Source of the DNA: Chitinophagales bacterium
GTDB lineage: Bacteria > Bacteroidota > Bacteroidia > Chitinophagales > Saprospiraceae
Length of the DNA stretch: 64,000 nt
Direction: 5' to 3'
NCBI GenBank assembly: GCA_013299105.1
Contig: JAAFJY010000001.1
Span: forward strand, 328,978-392,977
The first letter of the stretch is position 1; every line of letters begins with the position of its first letter. Shown in pieces: positions 16,329-25,229 of the stretch. The translations under genes and the position numbers were made by a program. A model generated the notes under the pieces. The model did no database searches, was not told where the DNA came from, and saw only the letters and a program-made list of their open reading frames with translations.

Positions 16329-16739
16329 ATGAACAAATTCAAAATGCCCTTTTTGGGCCTGGTGTTGCTCTTTTGCCTGGAATCAAAAGCACAAAACGAT
16401 TTCAACAACTGCACAGCCGTATTGCTCAATGCCAATTTGATTGTGGATGAATATTCCCCATCGGGTACTTGTCGGATTTCCGCCGATGCCGTTGGGAAAA
16501 TTACCGTTGAACCCGTGACCTTGGAAGAAGGCGGCAAAACCTTGCCCCAGGGCAAACGCCGTTTCAAAGTGGCCATCCGCGATGGCAACACCAAAACCCT
16601 CATGTCTTTTTCGGATAAAACCTATACCGAGATTGCCATCCAAGACCTGCTGAAAGCATGCAAAAAAGGCGATTACATTGTATTCATGACCTTGGATCGC
16701 GATTTGGCCTTGCCCCACAATGAAGTGTTGGTGGAGTGA
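16329..16739 (+). CDS. small exported hypothetical protein
   Basis: A 136-residue protein with a signal peptide (MNKFKMPFLGLVLLFCLESKAQ) and a mature part of about 114 residues with three cysteines and a beta-rich pattern (GKITVEPVTLEEG, RRFKVAIRDGN). No known family is recognised. Its upstream region carries the same 30-bp direct-repeat site found at the promoter of the membrane-anchored winged-helix regulator, so it is the best candidate target of that regulator in this window. Confidence 0.7.
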   Translation: MNKFKMPFLGLVLLFCLESKAQNDFNNCTAVLLNANLIVDEYSPSGTCRISADAVGKITVEPVTLEEGGKTLPQGKRRFKVAIRDGNTKTLMSFSDKTYTEIAIQDLLKACKKGDYIVFMTLDRDLALPHNEVLVE

Positions 16740-17212
16740 GAAAGAATGGATTTTGACTCAAAAATCTAATGTACATAATTCGTAACTATCCAGCCGGTTC
16801 CTATTTTGGCCAAAAAAGGTCGCTTTTCCGCCACTCTTCGCCTCTTTTGGCGAAGTTAGCTTGGGCTACCTCCGCCAAAAGTAGGCTCGATTGACAAAAA
16901 ATCTTCTACTTTTTTTGTCTCAAAACCACTCGGCTGGATATTTACATAATTCTATTATATTTAAGCACCACCCACGGTTTTATTGTCTTTTGGGTTTAAC
17001 CCCTTTTCTAAGGATAAAAAAGAATCCTCCAAAATGAGGATTGTGTCACTTAGGGGCGCAGCTTACTTTTGCAGTATTCATTTACGAATAAGGAAGATCG
17101 ATTTAGGTTGGCCAATTCTATTCGCTCCATCCCATTTGGAGCGCAGATCATGCGATGCCCAATCCATTCTTTTATCCTTGCCGTATGTTACTTAAACCTA
17201 AATCCTTAAAAC
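16740..17212. repeat. gene-free region with a nested inverted-repeat element
   Basis: TATCCAGCCG at 16787-16796 is perfectly inverted at 16931-16940. Inside lie a second imperfect inverted pair (CCTATTTTGGC near 16799 and GCCAAAAGTAGG near 16875) and a GACAAAAAA..TTTTTTTGTC hairpin around 16890-16920. The whole could fold into one long branched structure. The remainder up to 17212 shows no gene. Confidence 0.5.
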
Positions 17213-18556
17213 ATGAAACAAAGTAAGGGTATTATAGCCATGCCCTCTAAGCAACACGCCATCGTATTGGGTGGTAGCTTGGGTGGGCTGATGCAGGCTC
17301 GTGTATTGAAAAACCATTTTGCAAAAGTTACCATCATCGAAAAAGACAAGGTTGAAAGGAAGGCCTTTTCCAGAAAAGGACAACCACAAACCCGACATTT
17401 GCATGGGCTTTTACCAGCTGGCTTTCAAGTGATGAGTCACTATTTTCCCGATTTGAAAGAAGACTTGGTTCAAAATGGGGCATTGGTAGCGGACTTTGCC
17501 AAAGACATGATTTGGTATACACACGGAGGATATCGAAAAAGGTTTGAGATGAACCTTAATGCGGTAACCTTAAGTCGTCCTACCTTAGAGCACCTGATTC
17601 GGGAGCGCGTATTGGACCTGCCTGGAATCGAATTGATCGATGAAGCCAACGTCAAAAGTTTGATTTTTCAAAAAGAACAAGGCCGGGTAACCGGGGTTAA
17701 ATACCAAAACACCGCAAGTGAGATCATTGACCTTAGTGCTGACTTGATTATTGATGTTACGGGCCGGGGCTCTCGCAGCACACAATGGTTGAATGAGATG
17801 GGTTTTGTGGCTCCAACCCAAACAGAAGTGAAAGTAAATGTGGGTTATGCCACGCGAATCTACCAGCGAGACCCTGACGCTGCATTGGGCAAAAGTTGGA
17901 TGTTGCATACCCCGGAAGCTCCCTTTGAGTCACGTTTTGGAGGGATGTTTCCGATCGAGGGGGACCGTTGGATTTTAACGGTTGGTGGATGGCATGGTGA
18001 TTGTGCTGGCGTAGATGAGGCGTCGTTTAATCAATTTGTGAAGGAGCTTCCGATGCCTGAATTTTATGACATCATCAGCCAGTCCGAGCCACTTTCGGAG
18101 GTGATGCCTTATAAGTTTTCACATAGTTTGAGGCGCCACTATGAACGCTTGAAGGAGTTCCCATTGGGTTATCTTGTCGCTGGAGACGCTGTTTGCAGTT
18201 TTAATCCAGTTTATGGGCAAGGAATGACCTCCGCTTCCCTCCAAGCCCAGGTTTTGGATCAGGTATTGAGAGATGGTGTAGCTGAAGAACAATTGGCCCT
18301 TACTTTTTTCCGAAAAGCAGCCAAAATAATTGACATTCCCTGGCAAATGGCAGTAGGTGAAGATTTTCGCTATCCAGCAACCCAAGGAACCAGACCTTTT
18401 GGCATCAATTTCATCAATAAGTACATTACCCGTGTCCATCGCGTAACGTTGAAAGACGAGGTCGTATGTGATGCATTTTTGCGCGTGATGAGTTTATTGA
18501 ATACACCCGCATCCTTGTTTCGCCCCCACATTTTTTGGAGGGTGATGTTTGGATGA
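17213..18556 (+). CDS. FAD-dependent monooxygenase/oxidoreductase
   Basis: A 447-residue flavoprotein of the PHBH-like class. The N-terminal dinucleotide motif is GGSLGGLMQARVL near residues 20-32 (the expected pattern with a Gly-Gly start), and the second FAD motif is GDAVCSFNPVYGQGMTSA around residue 325. The middle contains the DVTGRGSRSTQWL stretch typical of tryptophan-halogenase and geranylgeranyl-reductase-like proteins. The substrate is unknown. A second ATG 9 codons in would also fit. It stands alone on the plus strand and converges with the alcohol dehydrogenase gene. Confidence 0.85.
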   Translation: MKQSKGIIAMPSKQHAIVLGGSLGGLMQARVLKNHFAKVTIIEKDKVERKAFSRKGQPQTRHLHGLLPAGFQVMSHYFPDLKEDLVQNGALVADFAKDMIWYTHGGYRKRFEMNLNAVTLSRPTLEHLIRERVLDLPGIELIDEANVKSLIFQKEQGRVTGVKYQNTASEIIDLSADLIIDVTGRGSRSTQWLNEMGFVAPTQTEVKVNVGYATRIYQRDPDAALGKSWMLHTPEAPFESRFGGMFPIEGDRWILTVGGWHGDCAGVDEASFNQFVKELPMPEFYDIISQSEPLSEVMPYKFSHSLRRHYERLKEFPLGYLVAGDAVCSFNPVYGQGMTSASLQAQVLDQVLRDGVAEEQLALTFFRKAAKIIDIPWQMAVGEDFRYPATQGTRPFGINFINKYITRVHRVTLKDEVVCDAFLRVMSLLNTPASLFRPHIFWRVMFG

Positions 18557-18575
18557 ACATTCTAGGAAAACACGA

Positions 18576-18608
18576 GGGTTGCATGGTCTGTTTTTTATCA
18601 TGCAACCC
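18576..18608. terminator. stem-loop between convergent genes
   Basis: A perfect 10-bp inverted repeat, GGGTTGCATG (18576-18585) and CATGCAACCC (18599-18608), with a T-rich 13-nt loop. It sits midway between the ends of the FAD oxidoreductase and alcohol dehydrogenase genes and could stop transcription from both sides. Flanking T runs are short. Confidence 0.65.
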
Positions 18609-18636
18609 CGTTCTACTTCAGTTACTGCTTCGTGTT

Positions 18637-19584
18637 TTAATGGTCTCCAATATTGGACGATGCATCACAAATGACCACCACATTCCCCTTCTTATGCCCC
18701 AAATCCACATACTCGTGCGCAGCAACGATTTCATCCAAAGCATAAGTGCGGTCTAGCACTGGGTTTAATGCACCTGCTTCGACCATTTTTTCCAATGCTT
18801 CAAGCTTTTCGAGGCTTTCATGGGTCAGCGATTTGACAGAACTAAAAGTGCCCCCTTTTTTCAGCAGTAATTTTAAAGTGCGCTTTTCAAATTTGCCAAC
18901 CGCGTCAAAAACCACGTCGAATTTTTCTTTTTCGGGCAAAAAATCCAAGTTGTGGTAGTCTAAAATGGCCTCAGCGCCCAAGTTTCTGATCCACTCACCA
19001 TTACTTGGACTGCAAGCGGCACTTACATTGGCACCCCAGTACTTGGCAATTTGTACCGCATAAGTACCTACACTGCCCGATGCCCCATAAATCAGGACCC
19101 GCCGGCCTTTTTTTAAGCCTGTTTTTTGCAACAACTGCAAAGCCGTCATGCCACCCACGGGCAAGGCTGCTGCTTCCTTAAAACCCAAGCTTTGGGGCTT
19201 TAATTTCACCACACCCAATTTCCATTTTTCGGGAACGCACAAGTACTCAGCATATGCCCCATTGTTGAGGCCAGTGGTAGTGCCATAAACTTCATCTCCC
19301 GGTTTGAAGCTGGACACGCCTGCGCCAATTGCTTCCACCATCCCCGAAAACTCGTATCCCAGAATCGGGTGCTTGGGGCGTCGAATGCCGTTGAACAAAC
19401 GCAAAAGAAAAGTAAAAAGCCAAGAACCCGGGTATTGCCCCTGGCGTACCCAAATTACCCCGGCACTCACTGTCGAAGCTTTTACCCGGACTAATATTTC
19501 ATGGTTTCTGGGCCTTGGTCGCTCCCACTCTGTAATTTTCAGGACCGATGGCGGACCGTATTCGGTATAAATGACTGCTTTCAT
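18637..19584 (-). CDS. medium-chain dehydrogenase/reductase (quinone reductase-like)
   Basis: A 315-residue NAD(P)-dependent oxidoreductase of the MDR superfamily. The start at 19584 gives the usual MKAVIYTEYGPPSVL opening; the open frame continues upstream through a repeat and another gene in a different frame. The GroES-like domain covers the first ~125 residues (GYEFSGMVEAIGAGV, FKPGDEVYG) and the Rossmann part has YGASGSVGTYAVQIAKYWGA. Zinc-binding cysteine clusters of true alcohol dehydrogenases are absent, which favours a quinone oxidoreductase or enoyl reductase-like enzyme. The physiological substrate is unknown. Confidence 0.88.
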   Translation of the reverse strand: MKAVIYTEYGPPSVLKITEWERPRPRNHEILVRVKASTVSAGVIWVRQGQYPGSWLFTFLLRLFNGIRRPKHPILGYEFSGMVEAIGAGVSSFKPGDEVYGTTTGLNNGAYAEYLCVPEKWKLGVVKLKPQSLGFKEAAALPVGGMTALQLLQKTGLKKGRRVLIYGASGSVGTYAVQIAKYWGANVSAACSPSNGEWIRNLGAEAILDYHNLDFLPEKEKFDVVFDAVGKFEKRTLKLLLKKGGTFSSVKSLTHESLEKLEALEKMVEAGALNPVLDRTYALDEIVAAHEYVDLGHKKGNVVVICDASSNIGDH

Positions 19585-19601
19585 AGTTGAGGAGTTGAGG
19601 A

Positions 19602-19626
19602 GTTGAGGAGGAGCGCTCTCCTCAAC
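19602..19626 (-). terminator. GTTGAGGAG hairpin with adjoining 8-bp repeats
   Basis: GTTGAGGAG (19602-19610) pairs perfectly with CTCCTCAAC (19618-19626). The left arm is the last of three tandem GTTGAGGA units beginning at 19586. It lies between the stop of the barrel gene at 19640 and the start of the dehydrogenase at 19584, both leftward, so it may attenuate readthrough. Confidence 0.5.
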
Positions 19627-19639
19627 CCCTTGACTTGAT

Positions 19640-20263
19640 TCAAAACTTGAACCCAACATGGAACCCAGGCTCAAATAAAAAGTAATTGGGCCACTCTTTT
19701 TCTTTGGCCGCAAAAGCATCCGGCTTGTTGTTGCTGATTGGCCAATGGGTGAAGGCAACGGAGGGCTCAATAAAAAAGCGATCCTTGAACAAGCGCACAT
19801 GGTAGCCCGTGCGAAACACCGCGAACAACTGAAATCCATTTTGGATTTTATCGCCGTCCTGATCCAGGTATTTTTGCAAAAAAGGCGTGGCGTGTACGGC
19901 TGAATACAGGCCCTTCCACCAAAAGCGTTGGTAAGCCAACCCCAGCCCATATTCCCGGATTGAGCCAGGGTACTGGTATTCAGGAGCCCCAAAAGACTCC
20001 CCATAAGGAATGCCCAAGGGCTGGAAATACCGCCAGGTTTTCAATTCCAGTGAAATCACATCTTTTTTGCTCAACCAGTAGCCGCCATTCAATTGGTAGA
20101 AATAATTTGAATTGGGGAATAAATTGGCCAACACAAAAGCCGAGCTGCCTACAAAGCGGCGGCGAAATTCAGGTTCTGTACTACTCTGCTGTCCGGATGC
20201 ATCTATGGCACTTAATAGACAAAAAATAGCCAGCCAATACAAGCGTGCATTGGAAAATCTCAT
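19640..20263 (-). CDS. outer-membrane barrel-like hypothetical protein
   Basis: A 207-residue protein beginning at 20263 with a signal peptide (MRFSNARLYWLAIFCLLSAIDASGQ). Strongly alternating aromatic/polar strands run through the mature part and the C-terminus ends in phenylalanine (EPGFHVGFKF), as in small beta-barrels. No named family is recognised. It lies 55 bp upstream of the dehydrogenase gene on the same strand. Confidence 0.7.
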   Translation of the reverse strand: MRFSNARLYWLAIFCLLSAIDASGQQSSTEPEFRRRFVGSSAFVLANLFPNSNYFYQLNGGYWLSKKDVISLELKTWRYFQPLGIPYGESFGAPEYQYPGSIREYGLGLAYQRFWWKGLYSAVHATPFLQKYLDQDGDKIQNGFQLFAVFRTGYHVRLFKDRFFIEPSVAFTHWPISNNKPDAFAAKEKEWPNYFLFEPGFHVGFKF

Positions 20264-20389
20264 GGTCAAAATAAGTTTATATCGCAGTTCGCCGGGTGAT
20301 CTCAGGCGCTGCAAGTCGGGTGAAATAATGCCACAAAGTTAGGCGGGCCTTTTAGCATTTGACCTTGACTTGGGTTAAGATATGGGAGC

Positions 20390-20421
20390 GTTGAAATGTT
20401 GATGAGTTGAAATGTTGATGA
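20390..20421. repeat. 16-bp tandem doublet (family C)
   Basis: Two exact tandem copies of GTTGAAATGTTGATGA. The motif class recurs with the same 16-bp period at 27811-27842, 47151-47182 and 58209-58240. Confidence 0.85.
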
Positions 20422-20451
20422 GAGTAGCTTCAATGAGGAGCTTTGCGGCTT

Positions 20452-21033
20452 TCAAGCTTTCCCTTTTTTTTGCAATCGCCTGCGAATCCGACTCAAAGAC
20501 TCTGCTTGAATGCCCAGGTAACTGGCCAATTGGTGCAAGGGCACGCGCTGAAACAACCCAGGCCGGGTTTCGAGCAAATGCAGGTAGCGTTGCTCGGCAG
20601 TAGAATTTTTATAAAACTCAAAAGAAGCCTGGTTTTGTGCCAACAAATCTTCAGAAAGCAGTCGACAGAGCGTTTCAAAGCGGGGGAATTTTTCAAAAAC
20701 TTCCCGTTCCATCGCCGGATTGGAGACCAGAATGATGGAATCCTCCACACAAGCTAGGTAATATTCAGAAGGCTTTTTAGTAGTCACACACAACGGTGTA
20801 ATGCTTTCAGATTCAGTGAAAAAAGCGCTGGTTTTTTCGGCCCCGTCCACATCGTAATAACAGCGCAGACAACCCTTGATAACAAAATAGCTTTCCTGGC
20901 TAAGTGCCCCTTCTTTGAGTAAAAGATGGCCTTTTTTATAAGATTTGAAGATGCCCAAGTCGATGATGGCTTGTTTTTCGGCCTCATTGAGGGGCATGTA
21001 TTGGGCGATGAAATCAAAAAGTACATTTTCCAT
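20452..21033 (-). CDS. Crp/Fnr-family transcriptional regulator
   Basis: A 193-residue regulator starting at the ATG at 21033. The N-terminal cyclic-nucleotide-binding-like barrel covers roughly residues 20-115 (GHLLLKEG, FVIKGCLRCYYDVDG), and the C-terminus carries a helix-turn-helix (LHQLASYLGIQAESLSRIRRRLQ). The arginine and glutamate pair that binds cAMP in Crp is not evident, as is usual for this short Bacteroidota subgroup, so its ligand is unknown. Its target genes cannot be inferred from position; the nearest leftward gene is the barrel protein. Confidence 0.9.
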   Translation of the reverse strand: MENVLFDFIAQYMPLNEAEKQAIIDLGIFKSYKKGHLLLKEGALSQESYFVIKGCLRCYYDVDGAEKTSAFFTESESITPLCVTTKKPSEYYLACVEDSIILVSNPAMEREVFEKFPRFETLCRLLSEDLLAQNQASFEFYKNSTAEQRYLHLLETRPGLFQRVPLHQLASYLGIQAESLSRIRRRLQKKGKA

Positions 21034-21076
21034 GTTCGGAGTGGCTTGGAGGAAAAAAGAAGCGTACAACACAAAA

Positions 21077-21112
21077 ATAAGGGTGTGTTGAAAAACCCCA
21101 GCACACCCTTAT
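21077..21112 (-). terminator. intrinsic terminator of the CotH-like gene
   Basis: ATAAGGGTGTG (21077-21087) and CACACCCTTAT (21102-21112) form a perfect 11-bp stem with a 14-nt loop. Read leftward the stem is followed by TTTT, as expected for a terminator of the gene ending at 21139. Confidence 0.8.
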
Positions 21113-21138
21113 CCGCTTTTTCGACCAATCTTTATCCA

Positions 21139-22200
21139 TCAAGGGTTGATCGCCTTTAGGAATCTTTTTTCGTCTTCCAGTTCTTTGAAGAAATCTTCCA
21201 GATAAGCCTTGACGTCGTTTTTGTTGAACTTGTCCAGGTAAGGGAATTTTTCTATCTCCGCCATGATGGCGGCCTTAGCGTCCATGAAGCGTTTGCGCAA
21301 GAGCAAGGCTTCAGGTTGCTCTACATTGCCCCCTTTGAAGTAACGGGTGCGTACATCCTGAATGGGCAAACTTTCGTGGGGCACTGCATAAGGAGCATCT
21401 ACCATGCCAGAATAATCGAAATCGTAAGGTACTGGGACCACTTTTTTGCTCTCATTGAGCTGTACAAACCGCATGTTGTGGATATTGCCAAAAGCCCAAT
21501 CGGTATTGCCAATCATGTACTGAAACAAAGAAAAATTGAGGTAATCCTGGCGCAAGAACTGCTTCACGTCTTTGGGGCGTTCTTCCATCACCAAGCCTTT
21601 CATGCGCTCGGAGAGCTGTTTTTCATCCTCTACCAGAAATCCCAGTTTTTCAATCGGCTTGTCTGGATTTTTAGGGTCTACCATGATGATTTTGGCCATT
21701 TTCACCCTAAAGCTATTTGGTGTGATCAGGTTATAAAGCCGATAGGCCAGGAATTCCTTGTAAATATACTGCTCAAACACCGCAGAGGGTTTGCATTCCC
21801 AGACCACTTTCATGTCATTGTGGTCATTCAGGCCTATTTCTTTGAGAAAAACCTTTTTAATTTTCAGCTTAATTGGTGGATGCAGGCAAATGTCTTTGCG
21901 GGTTTTGCCACGGGCTTTGATTTCAGCCGCAGCTTTTCTCTCTTCGCCACTTTTGGTTTTGTAAGTCAAGGTAGCCGGCTGAAAAGCTTCATCATGCTTG
22001 GTTTTTACCAATAGTTTGACGTCGGTCTCTAGACGCAGTTCAACGATACCATCTGGATCCTCCTCTAATTGCAAATCCAACCAGCTTTTACTAGGACTGC
22101 TTGCCGTTGCAATAGGGTTTTGCGCAAAAGAGGCAAAGGACGTGCTCAGTTGAGCGACCAGCACCAAGACCAAAACAGCCAATGAAGACTGTTTAGACAT
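21139..22200 (-). CDS. exported CotH-kinase-like protein
   Basis: A 353-residue secreted protein. The ATG at 22200 is preferred since it opens a signal peptide (MSKQSSLAVLVLVLVAQLSTSFASFAQ); an ATG 8 codons upstream is possible. The mature part has features of the CotH family: a KARGKTRKDICLHPPIKLKIKK segment, the NTDW and NMRF patches and the PYDFDYSGMVDAPYA motif matching the metal-binding region of secretory-pathway protein kinases. The function in Bacteroidota is unknown; phosphorylation of envelope proteins is inference. Its start overlaps the acyl-CoA synthetase stop by 8 bp, suggesting coupling. Confidence 0.75.
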   Translation of the reverse strand: MSKQSSLAVLVLVLVAQLSTSFASFAQNPIATASSPSKSWLDLQLEEDPDGIVELRLETDVKLLVKTKHDEAFQPATLTYKTKSGEERKAAAEIKARGKTRKDICLHPPIKLKIKKVFLKEIGLNDHNDMKVVWECKPSAVFEQYIYKEFLAYRLYNLITPNSFRVKMAKIIMVDPKNPDKPIEKLGFLVEDEKQLSERMKGLVMEERPKDVKQFLRQDYLNFSLFQYMIGNTDWAFGNIHNMRFVQLNESKKVVPVPYDFDYSGMVDAPYAVPHESLPIQDVRTRYFKGGNVEQPEALLLRKRFMDAKAAIMAEIEKFPYLDKFNKNDVKAYLEDFFKELEDEKRFLKAINP

Positions 22201-23974
22201 ACAATTGACGAATAGCTTTTTCATGTTTACTGATGATGAGTTTACGACGTAGTTTTAGGGTTGGGGTCATCTCCCCGCTGTCTTCAGTCCAGGGTTCGTG
22301 CAACAAAAGCGAGTGTTGGACGTGCTGATACGGCGGCAAATCCTGGTTGAGACGTTTCAATTCTTCCTGGAAAAAAGCGATTACTTTGTGGTTAAGGACC
22401 ATGAACTGTGGCCCAGTCCAATGGATTTTATGGGCTTTGCACCAAGCTTCGAGCTCCACAAAATTAGGGATAAGCAGCATCGAAGGAGCAGGGCGGTTGG
22501 CTCCGGTAATTAAACATTGGGCAATATACGGAGATTGAAGCATATGGCGCTCAATAACTTCGGGGACAATGAATTTTCCAGCCCCGGTTTTGAATAGGTC
22601 ATCGCGTCGACCGCTGATTTTCAGAAAATGTTTACCTACCCAGCTGCCTACGTCGCCAGTGCGGAACCAACCATCTTCGGTGAATACATCCTTGCTGGCC
22701 TCTTCTTGTTGGTAGTAGCCCAGCATTACATTGGGCCCTTTGATTTGCACTTCACCCTCACCTTCTTCATCGGGCTCAAAAATGCGTACTTGTACGCCTG
22801 GAATAGGCATTCCGACGGTGCCAAAACGTACCCCGCCAGGTTCAAAACGATTAAAGGCGATGACTGGCGAGGTTTCTGTCAATCCATAACCCTCGCGAAT
22901 GGGCAGGCGAGCTGCCGAAAACAAGCGCCCTAATTCTGGAGAAAGTGCCGCTGCACCTACTGATATGCCTTCGATTTGCCCTCCAAAGCCTTTGCGCCAA
23001 TGCCTGAAAACCAAAAAACGAGCCAAAGTCAACTTGAACCAATAAGGCCAGGGTTGGCGTTTGCCATCGTGGTAATGTTTGCCGAGGTTCACTGCCCAAG
23101 TGAAAATTTTTCGTTTGACCAGAGGGCCGCGCTGCAAAGCAGTGTTGATGCGCTCGTAAATGCGCTCGATCAGCAAGGGTACTGCAGTAAAAAAATGGGG
23201 TTTGATTTCTTGCAGGTTGCGCAGCAGTTGGTCCTGGTTTTCGGCATAAGCCAGAGATGCCCCTACGGCCATGTATACATAGGTGATCATGCGCTCGAAG
23301 ATGTGGCTGAGCGGCAAAAAACTCAAGGCGCGTTTTTCCCAATTGACTGGTGCGAGGGTGATGGTCGACTTGATATTGCATACAATATTATAGTGCGAGA
23401 GCATTACCCCCTTGGGTTTGCCAGTGGTGCCAGAAGTGTAGATGATGGTGGCCAGGTTTTCGGGTAAAATGCGGTCGCTAATGCTTTTGATCTGGCCCCT
23501 TTCTACCTCGCTGGGCGTTTGCAACAAGTCGAGCAAACAGGGAGCGACTTGGGCAATCGGGAAAAAAGGGATCACCCATTCCAGGCTTTTGAGTTGGATG
23601 TTTAGGCCTTGAATGTTATGGAACAAATCTTCATTGCCTGTAAAAACGGCCCTGATTTGTGCATGTTCAAGGATGTATTGCAGTTCGTCCAGGCCCGAAG
23701 TAGCGTGCAAAGGCACCACGATTATTCCTATTTGCTGCAAGCCCAAATCCACAAAATTCCAGTAAGGGCTGCCTTGTCGGGCGATCACAGCAGCACGGTC
23801 GCCAGGTTGCAAGCCCATGCGCAGGGCTGCGGCGCTCATGGCATGTTGCTGGTCTACGCAATCTGCCGTACTAAAAAAACGCCATTGCCCATCTTGCTTA
23901 AATCCCAAAGCCCGCTCGTTGGGAAAACGCAGCGCTTGGTAGGGCAAAAGGTCAAATAGGCGTTGAAAATCCAT
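22193..23974 (-). CDS. long-chain acyl-CoA synthetase (AMP-forming)
   Basis: A 593-residue adenylate-forming enzyme that would activate fatty acids to acyl-CoA through an acyl-AMP intermediate. The signature motifs are complete: IIYTSGTTGKPKGVMLSHYN for phosphate binding, GYGLTETSPVIAF, GWFRTGDVG and the C-terminal KLRRKLI lysine region. The LLIERIYERI and KHFLKISGRRDDLFKT stretches are typical of bacterial long-chain FadD15-like proteins. The gene downstream begins within its last codons. No other beta-oxidation gene lies nearby, so the role may be lipid recycling or complex-lipid synthesis. Confidence 0.92.
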   Translation of the reverse strand: MDFQRLFDLLPYQALRFPNERALGFKQDGQWRFFSTADCVDQQHAMSAAALRMGLQPGDRAAVIARQGSPYWNFVDLGLQQIGIIVVPLHATSGLDELQYILEHAQIRAVFTGNEDLFHNIQGLNIQLKSLEWVIPFFPIAQVAPCLLDLLQTPSEVERGQIKSISDRILPENLATIIYTSGTTGKPKGVMLSHYNIVCNIKSTITLAPVNWEKRALSFLPLSHIFERMITYVYMAVGASLAYAENQDQLLRNLQEIKPHFFTAVPLLIERIYERINTALQRGPLVKRKIFTWAVNLGKHYHDGKRQPWPYWFKLTLARFLVFRHWRKGFGGQIEGISVGAAALSPELGRLFSAARLPIREGYGLTETSPVIAFNRFEPGGVRFGTVGMPIPGVQVRIFEPDEEGEGEVQIKGPNVMLGYYQQEEASKDVFTEDGWFRTGDVGSWVGKHFLKISGRRDDLFKTGAGKFIVPEVIERHMLQSPYIAQCLITGANRPAPSMLLIPNFVELEAWCKAHKIHWTGPQFMVLNHKVIAFFQEELKRLNQDLPPYQHVQHSLLLHEPWTEDSGEMTPTLKLRRKLIISKHEKAIRQLYV

Positions 23975-24076
23975 GTGCTACAGAATTGTTCGCTCTAAGA
24001 TAATGGTAAATGCCAATTTCTACAAAACATCTGTGCTTGACTTGGCGTTATTGGCCCCAAATCAAACATACTTTTC

Positions 24077-24667
24077 ATGTACCCACGGTTTATTTTGCTT
24101 TGCTTTGCGCTAGTCATTGTTTTTGCTTGCGACAAACCAGTCGCTTACCCCAAACCCCGTGCCTATCCCAGGGTTTTTTACCCAACCAAACGCTACCAGT
24201 CTTTTGACACCAATTTTTGCAAATTCACTTTCGACTATCCGGTCTACACCGAGATTCATCAAGATAAGAACCCGCTGAACACCAAGGCAGCGGATGCTTG
24301 CTGGTTCGATTTGTTTTATCCGCAGTACGATTGCCGCATATACTGCACCTACTATCCAATCGGTAAGGGCAAAGACCTGGAACGCCTCAAAGCAGATGCT
24401 TTTGAACTCGTGGATTGGCACAACAAGAAAGCCAATTACATTGAAGAAGAGCCGCTGAAACAAGCTGAAAATGTCAAAGGAATGGCATTCTCAATCGAAG
24501 GTCCGGCAGCAACACCTTTTCAGTTTTACCTAAGCGACGAAAAACAGCATTTTTTCCGGGCATCGCTTTATTTCAACACCAAGGTCAATCCAGATTCCCT
24601 GGCACCAATTTACAGCTTTGTCAAAGCCGACATGAGAAAGATGATCGAAACCTTCCGTTGGAAGTGA
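24077..24667 (+). CDS. gldD: gliding motility lipoprotein GldD
   Basis: A 196-residue lipoprotein with lipobox cysteine at residue 18 (VIVFAC) and the characteristic PKPRAYPRVFYP segment just after it. Later motifs (CWFDLFYPQYDCRIYCTYYPI, NVKGMAFSIEGPAATPFQFYLSD, HFFRASLYFNT) match the GldD family, a component associated with type IX secretion and gliding in Bacteroidota. Length is normal. Here it is separated from other gld genes, standing between a leftward acyl-CoA synthetase gene and rpoD. Confidence 0.92.
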   Translation: MYPRFILLCFALVIVFACDKPVAYPKPRAYPRVFYPTKRYQSFDTNFCKFTFDYPVYTEIHQDKNPLNTKAADACWFDLFYPQYDCRIYCTYYPIGKGKDLERLKADAFELVDWHNKKANYIEEEPLKQAENVKGMAFSIEGPAATPFQFYLSDEKQHFFRASLYFNTKVNPDSLAPIYSFVKADMRKMIETFRWK

Positions 24668-24826
24668 TTCAAAAACAAGGACTTGGACGAGAATTCCAGG
24701 GGTTTGATCGAAATAAAAGGCTTTTACCGCTGAAAAAGAGAATTCTAGCAAAATTGTGAAACTTTTGGCACCAAAAAAGCGTATAATTGAGAGTTCAACG
24801 AACCTCAGCAAATGGCTAACTATTGG

Positions 24827-25005
24827 TAAGAGCTTGTTTAAAAATTGAAGGCTTGTTCTGAAAGCGAGTCAAGTTTTGGCTAATCGAGGCAGGAAAAGCG
24901 AAGTTATGCGGCGCATAATGAGCACTTCCCCAACGACCTTTTTCATAAGGGTGAGTCGAAATTGGGCCGTTTTATGGCAAACATAGAATTTTAATCATGC
25001 TCTAA
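24827..25005 (+). repeat. family D element with terminal inverted repeats (copy 1)
   Basis: The left end reads TAAGAGCTTGTTTAAAAATT and the right end is its imperfect inverse (AATTTTAATCATGCTCTAA). The interior includes GGCTAATCGAGGC and a palindrome TTATGCGGCGCATAA at 24904-24918, both shared with the inverted copy at 31210-31380. No coding capacity. The rest of 24668-25229 is the rpoD upstream region. Confidence 0.8.
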
Positions 25006-25171
25006 GATCGCAGCGTACAGGAAAAGAATTTGGAATGTAAAAGTTTAGGCTCGAAACCACTGACCTGGACTTTCACTTTGTAACTAATCCCAAAAAACGA
25101 GTTTATACTTAGTAGTTAACCATTCGTCTAGTAGCAAACACCTACTATTGGACCTGATTTTTTAAAAATGC

Positions 25172-25202
25172 TTTGCGATTTTGTTGAAAGTGTTTATTTT
25201 TC
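25172..25202 (+). promoter_or_regulatory. rpoD promoter, Bacteroidota type
   Basis: A -33 TTTG at 25172-25175 is followed by a 19-bp spacer and a -7 box TATTTTTC at 25195-25202, one base away from TAnnTTTG. It lies 28 bp before the rpoD start codon. Confidence 0.7.
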
Positions 25203-25229
25203 GTGTATGTTATTTAACTTCCTGGACTC

